Positions 28,238 to 36,183 of a stretch of 64,000 bases of DNA are shown here, one piece after another. The notes below the pieces were generated by a model. That model was given only the letters and a program-made list of their open reading frames with translations, was not told the origin of the DNA and ran no database searches. The translations under genes were made by a program, and so were the position numbers. This DNA comes from an uncultured Selenomonadales bacterium (GTDB lineage: Bacteria > Bacillota > Negativicutes > Selenomonadales > Selenomonadaceae): positions 62,001 through 126,000 of the forward strand of contig CAMUZU010000002.1 in NCBI GenBank assembly GCA_947165295.1, read 5' to 3'. Numbering within the stretch: the first letter of the stretch is position 1; each line of letters starts with the position of its first letter.

Positions 28238-28662
28238 TTAGCACTCACGTCCACTTACCAAACTTGCCTCGCCGAACTGCACGTTGCTTGTCGGGTAAGC
28301 AGACATTCAGTGCTAAAACTTAAGAGAGTCAGGAGAATTTTTGCGTATCGGGAAGTACTACACGCTGAAAGTCCCTTTCGTCAGGTTCCGCCACTTGGGG
28401 GCACTTGTCGCTTGCGTCGGGTAAGATTTTCAGTTCGTCGGGACAAGTCACCGACTTATGAAGGGCTTCCTCGGCTCGCAAGCTATTCAGCTATCGCGAT
28501 TTTCCCGATATTAGGTTTTCAAAGATTGTTACGTCCCGCCTCGGCGACTTCAGGTTTTCCTCTCGCGGCGTCCAGCCCCGCTTACCGATTTCGTTCCTCG
28601 TTTTCGGTCTACCAGTTGACTTCGGCCGCTACACCGTCGGGGTGATTCGGTGTTGGTGTAGC
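28238..28662 (-). ncRNA. Candidate large structured noncoding RNA
   Basis: No convincing CDS; nested perfect complementarities: 28238-28245/28309-28316, 28254-28259/28294-28299, 28347-28354/28502-28509, 28365-28370/28428-28433, 28628-28635/28655-28662. Confidence 0.5.
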
Positions 28663-28671
28663 TTAGTTTGG

Positions 28672-28860
28672 TTATCCTGTGTTATCCTTGAAGTGTGCGT
28701 ACAATATCACAGGTTATCCTGTGTTGTCAAGCCCCGCGTCAAAAAATCTTTTTGGTATATAAAGCACGTTATGACGCCATTTGTCGGCTATTTGGGCGGT
28801 CGGTGAGAAAAATTCAGCGAAAAAATTTTGTTGAAAGTTGGTAGTATCCTGTGTTACAAT
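28672..28860 (+). promoter_or_regulatory. Operator cluster TATCCTGTGTTRY
   Basis: TTATCCTGTGTTATCC at 28672, palindrome CACAGGTTATCCTGTG at 28708-28723, TATCCTGTGTTACAAT at 28845-28860, directly upstream of a small regulator gene. Confidence 0.65.
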
Positions 28861-28883
28861 CTGTCAAAAAAGGAGTGATTGGC

Positions 28884-29249
28884 ATGGCGGTATCTCCTGC
28901 GAAACGAATATCCATAGCGACGTATCAGCAAGAAAAATGTGACAGAATCACTGCCGACATACCTAAAGGCAAGCGTGACGCGTACAAGCGGATAGCCGCA
29001 GAGTTGGACATAAGTCTTGCGTCGCTGATTCAAGTCGGCGTCGAGGAGTATGCGCGGACACACGCGGGCGAAAAGTTTTCCGTGCCGGCGAAGGAAGCGG
29101 CGTCGGTGCCCGAAAAGAAATTGACTGCCTCGGAGCGACGGCTCGTCGAAGCGTTTGCGCGGTTGCCCGAAAAGACGCGGGCGAAATTTGCGGGCTTGCT
29201 TGACGATTACGCAAAGCTTGCGGATCTGGTCGACGACAACGGCGGCTGA
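28884..29249 (+). CDS. Ribbon-helix-helix-like small regulator
   Basis: MAVSPAKRISIATYQQEKCDRITADIPKGKRDAYKRIAAELDISLASLIQVGVEEYAR; RBS AAAGGAGTG. Confidence 0.6.
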   Translation: MAVSPAKRISIATYQQEKCDRITADIPKGKRDAYKRIAAELDISLASLIQVGVEEYARTHAGEKFSVPAKEAASVPEKKLTASERRLVEAFARLPEKTRAKFAGLLDDYAKLADLVDDNGG

Positions 29250-29279
29250 AAGTCATCACTCGAAAGGCAGGTGAGCGAA

Positions 29280-29546
29280 ATGACGGAGCAGGAACAAATT
29301 AATGCGGAAGTCCAAATGAAATTGGCAATGCAGGACGCGAAATTTAACGTGTTCATGCAGGAAATGCGTGACCGCGACAATCAGCGGGCGGCGGAGATTA
29401 TGGAAATGCGCCAGAAGCACGATTCGGACATGAAGTCGATTGACGCGAAACTCGACAGGCTCGGCGACAAGATTCAAAACATGGTGATTGCGGCAGTCGT
29501 CGGTTTCGGAGCCATAATGTTCGCGGCGGTGTCGGCGTTGAAGTGA
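29280..29546 (+). CDS. Coiled-coil plus C-terminal TM protein, paralog 1
   Basis: MTEQEQINAEVQMKLAMQDAKFN...DKIQNMVIAAVVGFGAIMFAAVSALK. Confidence 0.65.
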   Translation: MTEQEQINAEVQMKLAMQDAKFNVFMQEMRDRDNQRAAEIMEMRQKHDSDMKSIDAKLDRLGDKIQNMVIAAVVGFGAIMFAAVSALK

Positions 29547-29571
29547 TTCGGCTCAAAGGCAGGTGAGCGAC

Positions 29572-29913
29572 ATGACGGAGCAGGAACAAATCAACTCGGA
29601 AGTCCAAATGAAACTGGCAATGCAGGACGCGAAGTTTAATGCGTTCGTCGAAGAAATGCGCGACTTCAAGCAGGAGATGCGTGACCGCGACAATCAGCGG
29701 GCGGCGGAGATTATGGAAATGCGCCAGAAGCACGATTCGGACATAAAAGAAATAAATCAGCGGTTTTACGCGAAGTTCGACGCAATGGACGCGAAGTTTG
29801 ACCGACTCGGCGACAAGATTCAAAACATGGTTATCGCGGCAGTCGTCGGTTTTGGTGCGATAGCGGCGGCGGTTGGCGGGATTGTTTACGCGGCAGTTAC
29901 GGCGGCTCGCTAA
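29572..29913 (+). CDS. Coiled-coil plus C-terminal TM protein, paralog 2
   Basis: Near-identical to preceding gene at DNA and protein level. Confidence 0.65.
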   Translation: MTEQEQINSEVQMKLAMQDAKFNAFVEEMRDFKQEMRDRDNQRAAEIMEMRQKHDSDIKEINQRFYAKFDAMDAKFDRLGDKIQNMVIAAVVGFGAIAAAVGGIVYAAVTAAR

Positions 29914-29932
29914 ACTCGTCGGCGGGCAAAAA

Positions 29933-29961
29933 AAATAAGCCTCTCAATCGAGGGGCTTTTT
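29933..29961. terminator. Rho-independent terminator (convergent)
   Basis: AAGCCTCTCAATCGAGGGGCTTTTTT with A-run upstream; lies between convergent genes. Confidence 0.8.
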
Positions 29962-29969
29962 TCGTGTCG

Positions 29970-30248
29970 TCACTCGGCGGCGAAGAATTGTTCGTGCGCG
30001 GCTTTGGCGGTCGAAAGAAATTTGCTCAGCAGTTTGTAGTACTGCGATTCGCTTATGTGCATGTCCCAGCAAGTCTTGAAGCGATGTTCGCCTTTGCGGT
30101 AGCGTCGGGCGGCAAGTTCCCGACAGTCGACGCGAAGTCCCGACAATTCGTAGATCGCCGCGATAAAACCTTTGACGCCTTGAGTTTGGTCGTGCTCGTG
30201 GCGAAAGGCAAAATCAATCGGGCGAAATTCGTCTTTGACGCCGCGCAT
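29970..30248 (-). CDS. Phage ArpU/RinA-like small regulator candidate
   Basis: 92 aa; RYRKGEHRFKTCWDMHISESQYYKLLSKFL, similar in style to the 24198 gene. Confidence 0.45.
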   Translation of the reverse strand: MRGVKDEFRPIDFAFRHEHDQTQGVKGFIAAIYELSGLRVDCRELAARRYRKGEHRFKTCWDMHISESQYYKLLSKFLSTAKAAHEQFFAAE

Positions 30249-30385
30249 AAATCGTCATCGCCTTTCGTTAAAGATTCGGATCGTGCTTGACGCGGTCTTT
30301 TTCCTCGGCTTGCTTTGAATCGTTCCAGCGGTCGATTGTTCCAACCAGATACAAGATGTTATCGACGGGCTTTTTATCCCGCCTT

Positions 30386-30518
30386 CTTCACGTCGCCGTG
30401 AAGTTCGGCATATCTTTTCACGCATGGTGCCGTAGCGTGGCGCGGTCTCGTGGGCGGATTATCACACCGCCTATGCTCTGCCCCTGACTAACCATTTTAC
30501 CCAAGTGGATAATATGGT
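30386..30518 (-). ncRNA. Candidate structured RNA region
   Basis: Minus: CTTCACG-GCGA-CGTGAAG (GNRA loop), GGCGG...CCGCC at 30453-30471, ACCATATTATCC-ACTT-GGGTAAAATGGT at 30491-30518. Confidence 0.35.
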
Positions 30519-30540
30519 GTGCCTTCGGTTCGGGTTGTCT

Positions 30541-30675
30541 CACTTGCTCGTAACTTGCTTGTAACTTTCACTTCTAACGATTTCTCACGATTTAATTGCG
30601 ATAAATGGCGTCGTGACGCGAAAGTTTAACTTGCTCGTAACTTGCATTCGCATGATTTCTAACGATTTATGAGAG
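30541..30675. repeat. Iteron-like direct repeats
   Basis: acttgctcgtaacttgc and ttctaacgattt present in two blocks (30542 and 30628 regions). Confidence 0.6.
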
Positions 30676-30739
30676 TTCCCCGCTTAATACCGCGCTTGTC
30701 ACCGTCAACTTCAAGCGGCTTGTTGACGGGCGGCTATCT

Positions 30740-30946
30740 CTAACCGGTGATTCTGCGGATACGTTCAAAGCGTTGGTTGTGCGCCGTCCATTGGATGTCG
30801 ACTTCGTCGTTGTCACAAAGCGTGACTTTGATTGACGTGACGTTGTCGACGCGAGCTTTAACGAATTCGGCGTAAGCTTTGAGTTCGTCAAGCGACGGGG
30901 TGAAGTTGGTGGCGGTGACGCGAACGCCTTCATGTTCGATTGTCAT
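30740..30946 (-). CDS. Phage hypothetical (68 aa)
   Basis: Operonic, overlapping start/stop. Confidence 0.55.
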   Translation of the reverse strand: MTIEHEGVRVTATNFTPSLDELKAYAEFVKARVDNVTSIKVTLCDNDEVDIQWTAHNQRFERIRRITG

Positions 30947-31125
30947 TGTTGTTCCTCCGCAGGTTCGACGTGCGCAAGCCAGTCATTGTACAGTTCATCA
31001 AGGGCGGTTTGGACGTCACTCAATTTGTACTCGGTGCGGCAGTCTTCGCAACGTTCAAGTATTTCTTTGAGCCACATGAAAGCGGTAATGCAGTTGCTTT
31101 GAATTTCTTGCTCGTGTTGTGTCAT
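30943..31125 (-). CDS. Phage hypothetical (60 aa)
   Basis: Operonic. Confidence 0.55.
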   Translation of the reverse strand: MTQHEQEIQSNCITAFMWLKEILERCEDCRTEYKLSDVQTALDELYNDWLAHVEPAEEQQ

Positions 31126-31442
31126 GATTCGTCCTCCGCGATGTGACCGATAACTTCAATAAACGGTGAGCACAAGCGGTTCAGCGTAAACGGAACGTTT
31201 CCATCACCGTCGCGGTCAATGTAAAATTGCGCGTTGTCAAAACGAACGACGCCGCGTTGATTGTCAAGAATCACAGCGTCGCCTTCGTAAATCTCGACGC
31301 CGTTGCAGTCTTTGACGCCACTCCCGAGCCAGCCGTGTGCGTTGTTTTGATACCAATGAGGTGCGCTTTCATACCACGTCGAATCGGGGCAAGGGATATT
31401 GTTGCCGCTGTACAGTTTGATGTTGTGAGTTGGTTCTTTCAT
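31122..31442 (-). CDS. YopX-like phage protein
   Basis: GVKDCNGVEIYEGDAVILDNQRGVVRFDNAQFYI pattern. Confidence 0.6.
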   Translation of the reverse strand: MKEPTHNIKLYSGNNIPCPDSTWYESAPHWYQNNAHGWLGSGVKDCNGVEIYEGDAVILDNQRGVVRFDNAQFYIDRDGDGNVPFTLNRLCSPFIEVIGHIAEDES

Positions 31443-31615
31443 TGCGGTTGCCTCCTTGAGTCGCGGCGGTTGCGGTGGTCGAATTGCCGTTGCTTGCGGG
31501 CTGCCTTGCGGCACAAGCGCGAACAATACACGTCGGTTGCGGTGTGCGGCGTGAATTCGCGTCCGCAGTTCCAGCACTTGATTTGGAAGTTGAGTTGAAT
31601 CTTGCGCTGTCTCAT
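31439..31615 (-). CDS. Small zinc-ribbon protein
   Basis: MRQRKIQLNFQIKCWNCGREFTPHTATDVYCSRLCRKAARKQRQF; ATGA/TAATG overlaps with both neighbours. Confidence 0.65.
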   Translation of the reverse strand: MRQRKIQLNFQIKCWNCGREFTPHTATDVYCSRLCRKAARKQRQFDHRNRRDSRRQPQ

Positions 31616-31911
31616 TACGGGATGTCCTTCACGGCGTTTTTGGCGAGAGCGTCAATAAAAACTTCCTGGTTCTTGATGAAGTCGTCAATGTCATTGTGGT
31701 ACAGCGCGCCCAAAAGTTCAGCAATGCCGAGGCAACGGTAATAAGTGTTGACCAGCACTTCGCGGTAGTCGTCGGGCAAGTTGTCGTTGTTGTAGGCGTC
31801 GGCGATTTTTTGACGCATGACTTGCAGGCGTCGCCCGATGTCGTGAATTTGCTGTTCGGCGATGACAAATTCGGGCGTTTTGCCGCCGAAAGTTTTCAAA
31901 GTCTCGTTCAT
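31615..31911 (-). CDS. Phage hypothetical (98 aa)
   Basis: Operonic. Confidence 0.55.
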   Translation of the reverse strand: MNETLKTFGGKTPEFVIAEQQIHDIGRRLQVMRQKIADAYNNDNLPDDYREVLVNTYYRCLGIAELLGALYHNDIDDFIKNQEVFIDALAKNAVKDIP

Positions 31912-32000
31912 GTGTCGTCCTCCTCAACAAGCCAATCGCAGACGGTGAGCGTCACATACCAGACGGCACATATCAGCACCAAAGCCGCAATTGCTTTCAT
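31908..32000 (-). CDS. Mini membrane protein (30 aa)
   Basis: MKAIAALVLICAVWYVTLTVCDWLVEEDDT, ATGA overlap. Confidence 0.5.
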   Translation of the reverse strand: MKAIAALVLICAVWYVTLTVCDWLVEEDDT

Positions 32001-32018
32001 GACGTGGTGTCCTCCGTT

Positions 32019-32204
32019 TCAAAAAGATTGCAGAATCAGCAGGCACAGCCCGACGATTATTATCAACAGCTGAATCGCGATTTCGATTTGGTCACGTTCG
32101 CTTTGGCGGGAAAACCACGCGATAGCTTTGGCGAACAAAAACACAAACAGTAAACTGCCGGTGATTGTCAGCAAAAGCAGAACCAACACTGCTAAATCTT
32201 TCAC
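32019..32204 (-). CDS. Small membrane protein
   Basis: 61 aa, hydrophobic segments. Confidence 0.5.
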   Translation of the reverse strand: MKDLAVLVLLLLTITGSLLFVFLFAKAIAWFSRQSERDQIEIAIQLLIIIVGLCLLILQSF

Positions 32205-32788
32205 GGCGTGATGTCCTCGACGATGACGGGCAACTTTTCGCGCAAGATGTCAAGGATTTGCCCTGCGACGACGCGCATTTGCGGATGAGCCGCCTTATCC
32301 GTGCGCAACTTCAAGATGTGTCGCCACTCACGCAAGTTCGCGGTCATGTAAAGTTCGGTCGCCAAACAAAGCGGCAAGACGGAACGAGCGATTTCGGGCT
32401 TGCAACCGCAACCAATGAGGAACGCATAGCTCCGTTCGTGATTATGAATCATGTCTTTAAACAAGTGTGTGTTGTCTTTGGTCAACTCGAACGGCGCGAC
32501 GACTTTCAAGTCGTCGTATTTGACGTAGCGCGTTGATTCGACGGTGAAACTTGCGAGGCGGTGACGCGTCAACTCCGCCATAATCGCACGGTCGCAGACA
32601 ATGTGGAACGTCAAGCTGACGTGCTCCAAAACGCTTTCATGCCCGCGCTTGATGATTGAGCGAACGAAACTTTCAGCGTCGCCCAACTTCGATTGACGGC
32701 TGACTTTGCCGCAACGTTCGAGCTTGCGAAGGATTTGTGCGCCGTCGATGTCGTCAATCAGCTCAACGGTCGGTTCAATAATTTTCAT
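32201..32788 (-). CDS. thyX: Flavin-dependent thymidylate synthase ThyX
   Basis: ThyX signature RHRLASFTVESTRY plus HESVLEHVSLTFHI. Confidence 0.9.
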   Translation of the reverse strand: MKIIEPTVELIDDIDGAQILRKLERCGKVSRQSKLGDAESFVRSIIKRGHESVLEHVSLTFHIVCDRAIMAELTRHRLASFTVESTRYVKYDDLKVVAPFELTKDNTHLFKDMIHNHERSYAFLIGCGCKPEIARSVLPLCLATELYMTANLREWRHILKLRTDKAAHPQMRVVAGQILDILREKLPVIVEDITP

Positions 32789-33060
32789 TGGTTGACAGCT
32801 CCTTTAAGCGATTTACCTGCCGTGAAGGTCGGCAACTTGTGCGCGGGAATTGTGAGGTCTTCGCCCGTGCGCGGATTGTGTCCCTTGCGGGCAGCGCGCT
32901 CTTTGACTTTGAACGTCCCGAAATAAGGCAACGTCACCTTTCCGCCGGCAATGAGTTCGTCACGGATAACGTCAAGAGTCGCGTCAATGACGGTCTTAAC
33001 GTCGACTTTTGCCGTGTGGCTTTTGTAAGCGACGGCGTCAATCAGTTCGCGTTTGAACAT
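32785..33060 (-). CDS. HU-family DNA-binding protein
   Basis: MFKRELIDAVAYKSHTAKVDVKTVIDATLDVIRDELIAGGKVTLPYFGTFKVKERAARKGHNPRTGE. Confidence 0.92.
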   Translation of the reverse strand: MFKRELIDAVAYKSHTAKVDVKTVIDATLDVIRDELIAGGKVTLPYFGTFKVKERAARKGHNPRTGEDLTIPAHKLPTFTAGKSLKGAVNQ

Positions 33061-33121
33061 TTGAATCACTCCTTTGAACGCGGCAAAGAGGATACTCAAA
33101 ACGGGTATCCTCCGACGTTGA

Positions 33122-33286
33122 TTAATCTTCAAACCACAGCATGAAGGCGACAAGCGCGCCGACACCCGACGCGAAGCCCGAAACGTAGCTGTCGATGTCG
33201 CAGTTGACTAAGCTGTAGCCGATTGCGAAGGCGACCGCTCCCGTGGCGACAATCGCCTCGCCATTGTCTTCGATTAGTTTGCGCAT
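33122..33286 (-). CDS. Small membrane protein (54 aa)
   Basis: MRKLIEDNGEAIVATGAVAFAIGYSLVNCDIDSYVSGFASGVGALVAFMLWFED. Confidence 0.5.
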   Translation of the reverse strand: MRKLIEDNGEAIVATGAVAFAIGYSLVNCDIDSYVSGFASGVGALVAFMLWFED

Positions 33287-33350
33287 AATTGAATCTCCTT
33301 AAAGTACCGTGCCGTCGTCTTCGCTGAAGAGCGGAACGGCGTTGCAGTCT

Positions 33351-33551
33351 TCAATGACGAAGTTTTTCCGCTGAAGTTTGAGCCATTGGTCGGCGGTCAT
33401 GATTGGTTTCCTCCGCGTTGCGGTTGTCGGGCTTGTCGGGCTTGTGTTCAATCGGCCATCTGCGCCCGCAGTAAACGTCTTCGAGGTCTTTGATTTTGTC
33501 GGCAAAGTCGACATGAATCTTTCTGCCGTCGCGGGTTGTTATGGTTGGCAT
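33351..33551 (-). CDS. Small phage protein
   Basis: MPTITTRDGRKIHVDFADKIKDLEDVYCGRRW. Confidence 0.45.
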   Translation of the reverse strand: MPTITTRDGRKIHVDFADKIKDLEDVYCGRRWPIEHKPDKPDNRNAEETNHDRRPMAQTSAEKLRH

Positions 33552-33916
33552 GTTATCGCCTCCAATTCGATTGTGACGTGCGGGTCGCCTCTGTGCAAGC
33601 GGACACGGCCGTCAACAATCTGACGGTCGTCGGTGAAGCAAATGCCGTTCAAGGCGTCGCAAATGGCTTTGGCGTGGTTATCCCAGTCGCCGAAATTTCT
33701 TGACGCGGGCGGCAGGTTGTTAAAGACATCGGCGGTGAGTTTGAGCGGACAATCAAGCGGATTTTTCCCGCGCATGGCACGGCGAGCGATGTAGCCGAGA
33801 GCCCGTTTGAACGCGGCATAATCGGGCGGGTCGTAGCGGTTCTTGCTGAACTTGTTCGAGCCGGGACGCTTGAAGGTGACCGGGACAATGTCCGCGCCGA
33901 ATTTAATCGTCGACAT
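33539..33916 (-). CDS. rusA: RusA-like Holliday junction resolvase
   Basis: GDWDNHAKAICDALNGICFTDDRQIVDGRVRLHRG motif. Confidence 0.85.
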   Translation of the reverse strand: MSTIKFGADIVPVTFKRPGSNKFSKNRYDPPDYAAFKRALGYIARRAMRGKNPLDCPLKLTADVFNNLPPASRNFGDWDNHAKAICDALNGICFTDDRQIVDGRVRLHRGDPHVTIELEAITCQP

Positions 33917-34142
33917 GATCTATGATTTCGCCGTCGATGCCAAAGTCAAGGTCAATCCAGTCGCGGTCGTCGTCGGTGAGTCCGAAATGGCCGTTGGTGA
34001 ATTCGACGACGAAAACTTGACTGCCGAGTTTGACGCGGTCGCCCTCGAAAAATTCTTTGTCGTGCTTGTCGACGACACCGCTGCCGAGCCGACAGTCAAT
34101 CGTTTGAATCGTGCCGTCGGGCAATTTGATGTTGTGCTTCAT
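33903..34142 (-). CDS. YopX-like phage protein
   Basis: LGSGVVDKHDKEFFEGDRVKLGSQVFVVEFTNGHFGL. Confidence 0.5.
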   Translation of the reverse strand: MKHNIKLPDGTIQTIDCRLGSGVVDKHDKEFFEGDRVKLGSQVFVVEFTNGHFGLTDDDRDWIDLDFGIDGEIIDHVDD

Positions 34143-34567
34143 TGTTTTGCCTCCTCAACATGCCTTTCAATCAAATTATCAATTTCCTGCAACGCGTTCC
34201 ATGGATTTTGGCAAGCTTCTTTCAGCGAGAATTCTTTGGTAAAAATGAAATTGCCGCCGTGAAGAAAACAGCCGCCCCAATGATTGACACCGACAGGCAG
34301 GCATGTAGCGAAAAATTCGTCCTCCCCTGCGTCGTCAATGAGAATCTTGTCGCCTTCGTAGACTTCGCGTCCGTCCTTATCGTAGCCGACGAGTTGAGCG
34401 ACGCTTTCAGGTTCAACGAACGTAAGTGCAAGTTTAATCGTGTGACTGAGCGCAACCGTGCCGTTCGGATATTGAAACAGGCAGTTGCCGTAAACGGTTT
34501 TGCCTTGGTCGGATTGAGCTTTGTTTTCGTCGCACACGCGTCCGCGAAATTTAATCGGTCGGGTCAT
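34139..34567 (-). CDS. YopX family phage protein
   Basis: MTRPIKFRGRVCDENK...VAQLVGYDKDGREVYEGDKILID. Confidence 0.75.
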   Translation of the reverse strand: MTRPIKFRGRVCDENKAQSDQGKTVYGNCLFQYPNGTVALSHTIKLALTFVEPESVAQLVGYDKDGREVYEGDKILIDDAGEDEFFATCLPVGVNHWGGCFLHGGNFIFTKEFSLKEACQNPWNALQEIDNLIERHVEEAKQ

Positions 34568-35335
34568 GTGAATTCCTCCGTGAATGTGCCGGCCTTGATG
34601 TGGTAGTTGATATTTCGCGCCTTGCAAAAGTTGACGACTTCGACGGCGCAGACGTTGTAAAAATATTTGTGGTCGGGATAAGCCGAAACTTCGCGGCTGT
34701 AATTCGTGCGCCCGAAGATGATTTTGTCGACGAAACTCACGGCGTCCAAAACGTCCGAAAGTTTCTGTTCAATCAAGTTCGGCGTCGGGTACGGCTCCAT
34801 GCTGACCCACGTTCGACAACCGCGTTCGTGAAGTCTTTTCAACGCGTTGATTCGGTCGGCGTAAGGCGCGGCGTGCGGTTCGTAGCGTGCCCGAAAATCT
34901 TCACTGAGCGACACGAGCGTTATGCCGTATTCGTTCGCCTTCGACAGGTCGGCAAGTTCAATCGGCAAAACGCCTTTCGTCAAAACCGTGCACTTGATGT
35001 CCGCGTCGTTCAACTTGCGAATTGCCGCGATTGACAGGTCGCGAATTTCGTCGACGCCGTACATGAATGGATCTGTCGAAAAGCACAGGTGCACGGACTT
35101 GATTTTGTCTTTGAGGCGCGGAATTTCTTTGTCCAAAAGTTCAAGTGTGTTGCCGACGATTTTCGGTTCAATCCACTCGTCGTAGGTTTTGACTTGCCCG
35201 AAGCGTTTCTTCATCAAGAACGCGTAGCACGGGAACTTACAGCCGTGCGAACAACCGAGCGCGTGATTCATTGTGTAATCGCCGTATTCCACGCCGGTTT
35301 TATAAAGCATGGACTTGCGGGTTATCGTGTTCATG
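34564..35335 (-). CDS. Radical-SAM-like protein with CX3CX3C cysteine motif
   Basis: MNTITRKSMLYKTGVEYGDYTMNHALGCSHGCKFPCYAFLMKKRFG...; SPL/Rv2578c-like layout. Confidence 0.65.
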
Positions 35336-35415
35336 AGTTGTCCTCCGTAAAAAAAGCGTTCGGGCGGTCGATTAAGGATATTGAGCGTCAACCGCCCGTT
35401 CGCGTGAATTTAAGT

Positions 35416-36183
35416 TCAGAACAGTTTGATCGTGCGGTCAATGCGTTCAATGACGGGCACGATGCCTTCGCTTTTGAGCAGGTTGTACAGGAACATGCGG
35501 CCTTTTTGCGTCCAGCGCGTCTGCGTGACGGTGAGGCCGTTTTTGAGCGTCGTCGGGATTGTGACGGCGTAGCCCATTTTCGCGTACGGTTGGTACAGTG
35601 CCCACGCGGAGCCCGTTTTGAATTGGATTTTGAGGTCGTGAAGCAGTTCGTTGAAACTCGCGCCGCTTTGACCGTAGTCTTTGGCAATGAGCGTGACCGG
35701 GACGGCGTCTTGGCAACGAAGAATTGATTCGGCGTAGTCGGCCTTGGGTTTGAGTTCGGCGACTTGCGTTGTCAGTGCGGCGATTTGTTTGTCGCGCTCT
35801 TCGAGTTCGTCGGCCATTTTGCGAAGAAAACGCGGGTCAATCGGTGCATGCGGGTCAAGATAAATCCCGTGCTTGCGAATTGAAACGGCGACTTCGGCAG
35901 TCAACCACTTGCGGAATTTCTTCGCGTAAGGTTTGCGGCTCGTTATCGTCAAGGCGTACAAGCCCGATTCGCTGATGACGGTCATTTGCTGTTCGCGACC
36001 GATGGTATCGGTAATACCGACAGCATCTTTTTCGTCGTCGTCAAGGCGCGAAATTGCGTCGCTGACGTTTTTGATTTCGAGGACACGGCACACGTCGGCG
36101 GCGACAAACCACGGTTCGCCGTTGAGTTCGACGACGCGGACTTGCCCGAAGTCTTCATTGTTGAAAATTTGCAGTTCGTTCAT
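35416..36183 (-). CDS. Phage antirepressor (BRO-N plus KilAC-like)
   Basis: MNELQIFNNEDFGQVRVVELNGEPWFVAADVCRVLEI...KKFRKWLTAEVAVSIRKHG. Confidence 0.88.
   Translation of the reverse strand: MNELQIFNNEDFGQVRVVELNGEPWFVAADVCRVLEIKNVSDAISRLDDDEKDAVGITDTIGREQQMTVISESGLYALTITSRKPYAKKFRKWLTAEVAVSIRKHGIYLDPHAPIDPRFLRKMADELEERDKQIAALTTQVAELKPKADYAESILRCQDAVPVTLIAKDYGQSGASFNELLHDLKIQFKTGSAWALYQPYAKMGYAVTIPTTLKNGLTVTQTRWTQKGRMFLYNLLKSEGIVPVIERIDRTIKLF

Noticed and set aside
27021-28241. 406-aa plus-strand ORF
   Set aside because: Antisense shadow of the 455-aa acidic minus gene.
28310-28645. 111-aa plus ORF in the 28.3-28.6 kb gap
   Set aside because: S/R/P/F-rich, no RBS, overlaps the strongly base-paired candidate ncRNA.
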